Assembly (NCBI GenBank): GCA_039923455.1 | Contig: JBDTCS010000333.1 | Span: 1 to 19,913 of the forward strand | Reading direction: 5' to 3' | Length of the DNA stretch: 19,913 nucleotides | Origin: JBDTCS01 sp039923455 | Lineage (GTDB): Bacteria > Bacteroidota > Ignavibacteria > Palsa-1295 | In this document: in pieces, positions 8,372 to 14,384 of the stretch | Position numbering within the stretch: the first letter of the stretch is position 1 | Layout of the letters: every line of letters starts with the position of its first letter | Translations under genes and position numbers: made by a program | Notes under the pieces: model-generated | What the model was told of the DNA's origin: nothing | The model's database searches: none | What the model saw: the letters and a program-made list of their open reading frames with translations, nothing else

Positions 8372-9430
8372 TTACGCAATTACCAAACTTGCTCGCTCGA
8401 TCCATTGTGCGAGGAGGCTTCGGAGTTGATCTTCACCGATCGAAGTTTTTGGGCAAGGCTCCATTCGAAAGCGCATGTTTTGGTATCGCGCTTCGTGGGA
8501 GAGTGGATTGTCTTTGAACTCTGGACGAAGTATTGGTCCGCCTTCGTGAATGTTGTCGAAGACCCAGTGCACATTTTCTGTGCGTTCCAAAGTTGTGAGT
8601 TGTTCGGCAAGTCCGGTCAAGTCAACGCGCGGGCGAATTGTTTTGCCCGGTTTTCCGACACGCGTTTCGTATTTGTATTCGAACTCGGCGTAGCCCATCC
8701 CGCTCACGAACGTAAGCACCGCACTCGACTTTGCCCGCGAAAATGCTGCGTAATAATGCAATGGTCGGGGAGTGTGAATGATCGAAAGATCGAGCGCCGC
8801 ATTTTCCTGAATCCGCGCTTTGCCGGAGTCAATGAACTCGATATCTTCCATTACTTCGGTGAATTCATTCTGCCAAAGTCCGCGATAATCTTCGAGCTGC
8901 TCCAGCCAAAGTGCGAAGTGCGACAAAAAGAATTCGAACTTACGCTCAGCAACTTCATGCTCAATCGAGCTATCGGCTAACTCACCAAATGGAAGACAAA
9001 ACGTCGTGCGCTCGATGTGATTGAGCAGCGCACAAATCTTGAGTGCCTTCATTCCAGCGGTAGTCGTAAAATCAAACTCGCGGAAATCACCCAGCAGAGC
9101 AGCTGCTTCGAGTTCTTCCTGATGACGTTTCGCGATAGGGGAATAGAGCGCAGTCCAAACCGCAAGGAATCCATCGATGTCCCAATGATTGCAGGTAACG
9201 AATCTCGGCTTCACACCGAGCTTGGCTTTTTCCTCTGCGTTCAGGTGCAGCCACTTAAAGACGGCCTCAGTGCTGGTAGTTGATCGAAGCGATTCGGGCA
9301 CGCGATCCTCATAAAAATGAGCGAGCACGAGTCCGCGATGATAATGGGAATCGACGATCAGCAATTGATCATCGGAAATTTTGTGCGCTTGAGCGTACGG
9401 AATATATTGTCTCTGGCTGGAATCCAGCAT
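8372..9430 (-). CDS. DUF6687-like cytoplasmic protein of unknown function (352 aa)
   Basis: I place the start at the ATG at 9430; the frame is open to a TTG at 9499, but the extra 23 residues look non-coding. The protein has no signal peptide or membrane segment. Near the N-terminus it has PYAQAHKI and LLIVDSHYH, then ESLRSTTSTEAVFKWL, and at 78-92 the signature VTCNHWDIDGFLAVW. In my memory of the family this corresponds to the DUF6687 pattern 'VVTNDHFDEDGLVS', which is followed, as here, by a segment like ALLGDFREFD. The H and D residues of this motif suggest a metal or phosphate site, but no reaction is known to me. The gene converges on the T9SS cargo gene and is divergent from pyrH. Its leader contains overlapping inverted repeats. 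The family assignment is from motif memory, not a search. Confidence 0.78.
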   Translation of the reverse strand: MLDSSQRQYIPYAQAHKISDDQLLIVDSHYHRGLVLAHFYEDRVPESLRSTTSTEAVFKWLHLNAEEKAKLGVKPRFVTCNHWDIDGFLAVWTALYSPIAKRHQEELEAAALLGDFREFDFTTTAGMKALKICALLNHIERTTFCLPFGELADSSIEHEVAERKFEFFLSHFALWLEQLEDYRGLWQNEFTEVMEDIEFIDSGKARIQENAALDLSIIHTPRPLHYYAAFSRAKSSAVLTFVSGMGYAEFEYKYETRVGKPGKTIRPRVDLTGLAEQLTTLERTENVHWVFDNIHEGGPILRPEFKDNPLSHEARYQNMRFRMEPCPKTSIGEDQLRSLLAQWIERASLVIA

Positions 9431-9455
9431 ACATCGATTGAGATCGTTAAAACAT

Positions 9456-9497
9456 GGCTCCCACAGCCCAAAACAAAGCTCGGGAGCCCCTTGGGGC
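9456..9497 (-). promoter_or_regulatory. Overlapping inverted repeats in the leader of the DUF6687-like gene
   Basis: GGCTCCC (9456-9462) and GGGAGCC (9482-9488) can form a 7-bp stem with a 19-nt loop. GCCCC (9486-9490) and GGGGC (9493-9497) form a second inverted repeat that shares bases 9486-9488, so the two cannot form together. The pair lies 26-67 bp upstream of the ATG at 9430, in the presumed leader or promoter. The structure is visible; a regulatory role is inferred. Confidence 0.35.
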
Positions 9498-9659
9498 AAG
9501 CAGAAAAGTGTAACAGCGAAAGAGGGGTTTTGGGTTCGGAGCCGTGACTACCAACACGCACTAAATCTCCGGCGAAAGATGTGGTCAGTAACGCAGCATT
9601 CCGTTCGCCGCGCAAGGATTGGTCAATGCCAATATACCCTTCCCCTCTACAAAAAGCCG

Positions 9660-9667
9660 TATTTTTG
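9660..9667 (+). promoter_or_regulatory. -7 promoter element of pyrH
   Basis: TATTTTTG matches TAnnTTTG exactly and lies 43 bp before the pyrH ATG, giving a leader of about 35 nt. A short inverted repeat, ATTGG/CCAAT (9618-9622 and 9629-9633), lies upstream. No clear -33 TTG was found at the expected distance. Confidence 0.5.
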
Positions 9668-9710
9668 CACGACTGATTAGTCGCTCTCACTATTAGGTAA
9701 TGAAAATATA

Positions 9711-10439
9711 ATGGATTCAGCAGCGCCAAAATATAAACGCATTTTGCTTAAGCTCTCCGGCGAGGCCCTTATGGGCGACCAGGAGTACGGTATTGATTCT
9801 AAGGTGATCGAACAATTCGCTCTGGATATTATCGAAGCGATGTCGCTTGGTATCGAAATGGCGGTGGTTGTTGGAGGTGGAAATATTTATCGTGGTGTCG
9901 AGTCGAGTGTTGATGGAATTCAGAAAGTGCAAGGCGATCACATGGGAATGCTCGCGACGATGATCAACGCACTCGCGTTGCAGAATGCGCTCGAATCGAA
10001 AAACGTTTACACGCGACTAATGTCGGCAATTCCGATGATCCAAATCGCGGAGCCATTTATTAGGCGCAAAGCGATTCGCCATTTAGAAAAGGGAAGAGTG
10101 GTGATCTTTGGTTGTGGTACCGGCAACCCGTACTTTACCACCGATACGGCTGCAAGTTTGCGCGCTGTCGAGATTGACGCCGACGCTGTGTTCAAAGGCA
10201 CGCGTGTCGATGGCATTTACGATTCGGATCCGGAGAAGAATCCGAGCGCGACCTTTTTCCCGTGCATTACCTACGCCGACATGCTCGCCAAAGGTATTCG
10301 CGTGATGGATCTTACCGCGATCACGATGTGTCAAGAAAACAATTTGCCGATCGTTGTGTTTAACATGAACAAGCGTGGAAATCTTAAGCGCGTACTGACG
10401 GAAGATGGCATCGGATCGAAAGTAGTCATGTCTTTATAA
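9711..10439 (+). CDS. pyrH: UMP kinase
   Basis: UMP kinase phosphorylates UMP to UDP with ATP, an essential step of pyrimidine nucleotide synthesis in the cytoplasm. The 242-residue length is usual for the bacterial enzyme (E. coli has about 241). The amino-acid-kinase fold motifs are all present: KLSGEAL at 14-20, VVVGGGNIYRG around 52-62, GDHMGMLAT at 76-83, GCGTGNPYFTTDTAA at 134-148 (the nucleotide-binding signature), KGTRVDGIYDSDP at 162-174, and MDLTA at 199-203. The start follows a -7 promoter element at 9660. The ribosome recycling factor gene follows 72 bp downstream, a very common bacterial neighbour. The often-linked rpsB and tsf are not upstream; a minus-strand gene sits there instead. 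Nothing suggests damage or loss of activity. Confidence 0.98.
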   Translation: MDSAAPKYKRILLKLSGEALMGDQEYGIDSKVIEQFALDIIEAMSLGIEMAVVVGGGNIYRGVESSVDGIQKVQGDHMGMLATMINALALQNALESKNVYTRLMSAIPMIQIAEPFIRRKAIRHLEKGRVVIFGCGTGNPYFTTDTAASLRAVEIDADAVFKGTRVDGIYDSDPEKNPSATFFPCITYADMLAKGIRVMDLTAITMCQENNLPIVVFNMNKRGNLKRVLTEDGIGSKVVMSL

Positions 10440-10448
10440 TTTATGTAG

Positions 10449-10473
10449 CTCGCCTCACGTATGAGTGCGCGAG
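10449..10473 (+). promoter_or_regulatory. Hairpin between pyrH and frr
   Basis: CTCGC (10449-10453) pairs with GCGAG (10469-10473), and CTCA (10454-10457) with TGAG (10462-10465), around a CGTA loop with a 3-nt bulge. A T-rich run follows only from about 10487, too far for a standard intrinsic terminator. It could modulate read-through or RNA stability between pyrH and frr. Confidence 0.4.
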
Positions 10474-10511
10474 ACTGAAAAACAATTTTTTGCCCTTTTT
10501 AGAATTTGGTT

Positions 10512-11075
10512 ATGATTACAACGAAAGCAATTATTCTTGAGTGTGAGACGCGCATGAAAAAGGCGATCGATGCCTGCAATCATGAGTTCACAAAGATCCG
10601 CACCGGACGTGCATCGACCGCATTGCTCGATAGCGTCAAGGTGGAAGTCTACGGTAGCATGATGTCGATCAATCAGATCGCAAACATGTCGGTGCCCGAT
10701 CCGCACATGATCACGGTTCAGCCCTACGACAAAAGCTCGCTCGGCGCAATCGACAAAGCAATCAAAGCCGCAAACCTCGGACTCAATCCGAGCAATGATG
10801 GCAACGTTATTCGTGTACCAATGCCGCCACTCACGGAAGATCGACGCAAAGAGATTGTTAAGCTTGTCAAAAAATTTGGCGAAGAGGCAAAAGTCTCCAT
10901 TCGCAATGCCCGCCGTGACGGAATGGAAAGTCTAAAGAAGGCGGAAAAAGATCAACACTTCTCCGAAGACGAACGCAAACGCGCCGAAGACGACGTCCAA
11001 AAGAAGACCGATCTCAACGTGAAGGAAATCGATGCCCTCGTAGCCTCGAAAGAGAAAGAAGTGATGGCGGTTTAA
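10512..11075 (+). CDS. frr: Ribosome recycling factor
   Basis: Ribosome recycling factor acts with EF-G after termination to split the ribosome and free mRNA and tRNA. I use the ATG at 10512 (187 aa); an in-frame TTG two codons earlier is less likely. The family signatures are present: FTKIRTGRAS at 26-35 at the start of domain II, VPDPHMITVQPYDKSSL around 61-77, NPSNDGNVIRVPMPPLTEDRR around 92-112, and VSIRNARRD at 128-136 in the long helical domain. The rest is the charged helix-rich C-terminal half of domain I (DERKRAEDDVQKKTD). Length is normal (about 185 in E. coli). It is probably co-transcribed with pyrH, 72 bp upstream. The hairpin between them may tune expression. There is no sign of damage. 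Confidence 0.98.
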   Translation: MITTKAIILECETRMKKAIDACNHEFTKIRTGRASTALLDSVKVEVYGSMMSINQIANMSVPDPHMITVQPYDKSSLGAIDKAIKAANLGLNPSNDGNVIRVPMPPLTEDRRKEIVKLVKKFGEEAKVSIRNARRDGMESLKKAEKDQHFSEDERKRAEDDVQKKTDLNVKEIDALVASKEKEVMAV

Positions 11076-11104
11076 ACTTCGTCTTAAGTGCAATTGGCAA
11101 ATTA

Positions 11105-11141
11105 TTGCGATAGCGAGATGCTCTCGATCTCGTCCGCGCAA
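11105..11141 (+). terminator. Candidate frr hairpin without a T-run
   Basis: CGAGAT (11114-11119) pairs with ATCTCG (11127-11132) and, outside it, TTGCG (11105-11109) pairs with CGCAA (11137-11141) across a 4/4 internal loop. It starts 30 bp after the frr stop, where a terminator is expected, but no T-run follows. It may instead be a 3'-end stabilising structure. Confidence 0.4.
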
Positions 11142-11187
11142 AATTAACGCCCCCCTTTCAGGCTCAAAAAATAAAACGCTCGCTCGA

Positions 11188-11250
11188 CCCAGGATTCCAC
11201 CCGCTTCGCGGATTCTATCCTGGGCTGCGAGTACACCGCCACTTCGTGGC
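11188..11250. repeat. Nested palindromic element, possible interspersed repeat
   Basis: The outer arms CCCAGGAT (11188-11195) and ATCCTGGG (11217-11224) enclose the mini-hairpin CCGC-TTC-GCGG (11201-11211). A second mini-hairpin, GCCAC-TTC-GTGGC (11238-11250), follows at once. Both loops are TTC. This layout is typical of REP-like interspersed elements, but only one copy is in the window, so repetition elsewhere is inferred. Confidence 0.5.
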
Positions 11251-11380
11251 TAAGAGAAGCTGCCTTGATTTTTCGATCGAACGATACAAAGAAAATTGGG
11301 CTTTGGAATAGTGACTAAGTAACGAATTGTTCCGCGTTGCAATCCTCTTCTTTCTGTGGGAGGCATCGGTGCATTTGCTA

Positions 11381-11397
11381 CCAGAATGTAATTCTGG
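11381..11397. promoter_or_regulatory. Perfect palindrome upstream of the first BNR gene, operator-like
   Basis: CCAGAAT (11381-11387) and ATTCTGG (11391-11397) are perfect inverted copies around the trinucleotide GTA. The site lies 103 bp before the ATG at 11500. The size and symmetry suit a dimeric regulator, but a small RNA hairpin is equally possible. Confidence 0.35.
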
Positions 11398-11499
11398 ATT
11401 ATGGATTACCCCGAACCAAGGACTGCGGATATTGCGCCAATCCGTGTCGAAAAGATCAAGGGCTGCGCTGCTAAGCAGTCCACTTTACAATTTCAGACA

Positions 11500-14112
11500 A
11501 TGGTCAAGATCTCCAGAACTCTAATTTCCTTTTGCTTCGCAATTCTCGTTTGTTGTGGATTCAGTTTTCACGACACGCTTGAAGCGCAATCCCGAATTGT
11601 TCAACTCGAGAAGCACAAACCCGCATCCAAGATCGCAAAACGTGAAGAGGGTAGCGCCTTCGAGCGAGGAAAATATTTCTATGATCGCTTGACGAGCGGC
11701 ACCATCAAGGATGTTGATTCAATTCATAATATTGCTGCGAATGCGTACCAATCACTGAACAATCGCGCAGCGTTCAAAGCCGAAATGTTTACGACATGGC
11801 AGCCCATCGGAACTGGGCTCAACGGCGCTTGCAGCGGCCGAGTGCGCTCGGTAGCCTTTGATCCGAGCCACTCCGAGGTGGTATATATCGCGGCAACAGT
11901 GGGAGGTGTTTGGAAGACGAATAATATCGATGCCGATCCGTGTGTCTGGCAGCCGCTTACCGACCAGCTTCCGTCAACAGTTTGCACCCAGATCGCGATA
12001 CCAACGAGTTCGCCAGAAACGATCTATGTCGGTACCGGCGAGACTTATCCGGGTTACGATGCATCGGATGGTAGGGGAGTATTCAAATCGACCGATGGTG
12101 GATTGAATTGGTCGAACGTCCTCTCGGCGAATAGAATGGGGACTACGTGCTCATTCGTCACGATCGATGCGAGTCACGAAAGCACTATCTTCGCTGGTGG
12201 TCCCGGGCACTATCACGATTACAAACACAACATCGATACCACCAAATCCGCAGGATTGTTTCGCTCGACCGACGCTGGCGCAACCTGGACTAAACTCACT
12301 CCCGAACCACAATGCTATCCAACCACAATAGCGATTGATCCGACAAACTCAGCACGCGTTTACGTCGGCAGTTATTATGGCAACTGTTTTCGTTCTACCG
12401 ATGGAGGTGATACGTGGATAAAATTCGCGCCGCCGTTTACTTCGGCAGTGCATAACCCAGTGCTTGCAATCGCACCAAGCGCTACAAATATTCTGTATGC
12501 AGCCGCGGCAAACAGCGTGAACGACAACTCTGCCGGCATTTGCAGCAGTTCAGATTATGGCGTGACATGGACTCTGGTCAATAATATGTCGGATCCGAAT
12601 CCGGAAAGCGCTACTCCGGAGTATTTAGTTGGGCAAGGAGACTACGGAACTGCGATCGTGGTCGATCCGACAGATTCAAGTACGCTCGTCGTCGGTGGTC
12701 GCGATATCTACGTCTCGGCCGACGGAGGCGTTAAATTTCAGCACTTAAGCAATTGGTTTGTGAGTACGAATGATCCGTCATATTCTCACGCGGATGTTCA
12801 TTCGTTGGTATATAGTGGTACGAGACTATATTGTGGCAATGATGGTGGGCTTAGCCTCCTCGACGGCTATACTTGGTACAACGCCCAGAACGCAGGTCTG
12901 CCAACGTTGCAATTTGTTGGTATTGAGTCGGATAAGGCATTCACTTTCGTGCTTGGTGGTACGCAAGATAACGGAACTGATTTTAATCGGCTCCCTGGCA
13001 GTGAGTGGGCTGAGCTGCATGGAGGCGATGGCGGTCATCCGTGGATCTCGCCATTGGATGGTGGGAAGATGTTATCGACTTACGTCTATACGTCCATCTA
13101 TCGATCAGGAGATAGTGGCCTAACATGGAGTGATGTTGTTGCGCCGGGATTTGACGGACTTGTTACGAATCAAGATTTGCTCGATGAATCCGCTCCATTC
13201 TATGCCGCCTATGATGCATCGCCCGATGGTTCGACGATCGCGTTCGGTGGCAATTCGCACATGTATATCAGCACGAATAGCGGCGATGATGGCTTTGCAC
13301 TTCAGGGCAAACCTGCGATAGGCACGATTCGCTTCGTACGAGTTTCATCGCGAGATGCCAAAAAAATGTGGGCTGGTACAGATAGTGCGATCGCTCGAAG
13401 TACCGATAAAGGCGCGACTTGGAAAGTAACAACACTCTCTGAACCAGGCCAAGTTCTCGGTATCACGCCCGGTGCGGATGACAAAACGCTCTATGCAATC
13501 ATCGGCGGAATTTCGAACGATAGCAATGCTCACTTTCAGAAGAGCACTGATGGAGGCGCGACGTGGCACACGCGAGCAACAAACTTCCCGCGAATACCGT
13601 CGCACTGTTTAGCTCGCGCAAAAAATGGAGCGTTGTTTGTTGGCAATGACTATGCGGTCATCACTTCAACGGATGATGGACTCACATGGTCCTTGCTTGG
13701 GCTTGGTATGCCGAGAGTGCAAGTCTATGATCTCAAGGTGAAAGGGCTGAGCGATGAATATCTTCTCGCAGGCACACATGGTAGAGGTGCGTATTGGCTC
13801 CCGCTAATTCCATCCGGCGTTGCGACAAACAGTGCTACAAATTTCAAACTCGGTGAGTGCACTCCGAATCCGGTGATGCATGCGAGTGCTGCAAAATCAT
13901 CGATTGATCTTGATCTGACGAACGCCGCGAATCTTTCGCTCGGAGTTTTCGATGAGCTCGGACACGAAATTTTCGTGATAGCGAGAGATCATTTTGCACC
14001 GGGACATCACAGCTTCTCGATTCCTGTTTCCCAATTGCCAAGTGGAGAATATTTCGTAGTACTTACCACCGCGGGTCAAGGTGTAAGTAGAAAACTCACG
14101 ATTGTGCGATAA
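11500..14112 (+). CDS. T9SS-secreted Asp-box/BNR beta-propeller protein, copy 1 (870 aa)
   Basis: The ATG at 11500 opens a signal peptide (MVKISRTLISFCFAILVCCG, ending LEAQ); 33 further in-frame codons upstream lack such features. After a linker, a conserved block YFYDRLTSGTIKD (about 59-71) precedes a long propeller region with about nine Asp-box motifs (S-x-D-x-G-x-T-W type): STDGGLNW, STDAGATW, STDGGDTW, SSDYGVTW, SGDSGLTW, STDKGATW, STDGGATW, STDDGLTW and one weaker. Such repeats occur in sialidases, xyloglucanases and sortilin-like proteins. I see no firm catalytic residues, so an enzyme role is not claimed. Other blocks are TVGGVWKTNN, HADVHSLVY and GGTQDNGTDF. The last ~85 residues are a T9SS type A module (GECTPNPVMH, FDELGHEIF, PSGEYFVVL, ending RKLTIVR). 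A close paralog follows 272 bp downstream. Confidence 0.9.
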   Translation: MVKISRTLISFCFAILVCCGFSFHDTLEAQSRIVQLEKHKPASKIAKREEGSAFERGKYFYDRLTSGTIKDVDSIHNIAANAYQSLNNRAAFKAEMFTTWQPIGTGLNGACSGRVRSVAFDPSHSEVVYIAATVGGVWKTNNIDADPCVWQPLTDQLPSTVCTQIAIPTSSPETIYVGTGETYPGYDASDGRGVFKSTDGGLNWSNVLSANRMGTTCSFVTIDASHESTIFAGGPGHYHDYKHNIDTTKSAGLFRSTDAGATWTKLTPEPQCYPTTIAIDPTNSARVYVGSYYGNCFRSTDGGDTWIKFAPPFTSAVHNPVLAIAPSATNILYAAAANSVNDNSAGICSSSDYGVTWTLVNNMSDPNPESATPEYLVGQGDYGTAIVVDPTDSSTLVVGGRDIYVSADGGVKFQHLSNWFVSTNDPSYSHADVHSLVYSGTRLYCGNDGGLSLLDGYTWYNAQNAGLPTLQFVGIESDKAFTFVLGGTQDNGTDFNRLPGSEWAELHGGDGGHPWISPLDGGKMLSTYVYTSIYRSGDSGLTWSDVVAPGFDGLVTNQDLLDESAPFYAAYDASPDGSTIAFGGNSHMYISTNSGDDGFALQGKPAIGTIRFVRVSSRDAKKMWAGTDSAIARSTDKGATWKVTTLSEPGQVLGITPGADDKTLYAIIGGISNDSNAHFQKSTDGGATWHTRATNFPRIPSHCLARAKNGALFVGNDYAVITSTDDGLTWSLLGLGMPRVQVYDLKVKGLSDEYLLAGTHGRGAYWLPLIPSGVATNSATNFKLGECTPNPVMHASAAKSSIDLDLTNAANLSLGVFDELGHEIFVIARDHFAPGHHSFSIPVSQLPSGEYFVVLTTAGQGVSRKLTIVR

Positions 14113-14384
14113 CCTTCCATGTTTTCAGTGCTCCGAAGCCTAAATCCTCAACTTGGGCTGCCGATCTATGTTTTGCGGCACCGAATCGTCCTTTCTTGGC
14201 CCAAACCCGTTCTACGAGCGAAACGTAATTGCCCAGGGATGTGGTTACAGAATAGTATGCCTGCGGTAATCATCTGTCTCTGAACGCCGACAAAAGCCCC
14301 GTCTGTTCTGTATTTGCTTTGCGGCATTTTTTGCTTCCGTTCTTTTTCGCGACCTTGTTATTTTTGTTTCAACCTCTTTTGATC
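14113..14384. other. Intergenic region between the two BNR paralogs, 272 bp
   Basis: No gene is visible. TGCCG (14159-14163) and CGGCA (14176-14180) can form a 5-bp stem with a 12-nt loop, without a T-run. The right end is T-rich, with TTTTTTG at 14327-14333 and the -7 match at 14359-14366 just before the second BNR gene. The first BNR gene has no convincing terminator. Confidence 0.45.
14359..14366 (+). promoter_or_regulatory. -7 promoter element of the second BNR gene
   Basis: TATTTTTG matches TAnnTTTG exactly, 18 bp before the ATG at 14385, implying a very short leader. A TTTTTTG at 14327-14333 lies 25 bp upstream, slightly beyond the usual 17-23 bp for a -33 TTG. The region is T-rich, so chance is possible. 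Confidence 0.38.

Larger units (their letters stand above)
11076..11499. other. Intergenic region between frr and the first BNR gene, 424 bp
   Basis: No coding potential is visible. In order the stretch holds the frr 3' hairpin (11105-11141), a nested palindromic element (11188-11250), a perfect palindrome (11381-11397), and a short CTGC/GCAG inverted repeat near 11468-11478. An open frame runs from 11401 into the following gene, but its first 33 codons lack a signal peptide, so I treat them as leader. No exact TAnnTTTG match was found. Confidence 0.6.

Noticed and set aside
8354..8980. A 208-codon plus-strand reading frame
   Set aside because: It is antisense to the well-supported DUF6687-like gene, has no recognisable motif, and its composition is what a shadow frame would give.
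9541..9710. tRNA or small RNA gene before pyrH
   Set aside because: No cloverleaf, T-loop or terminator could be traced; the stretch fits a promoter region.
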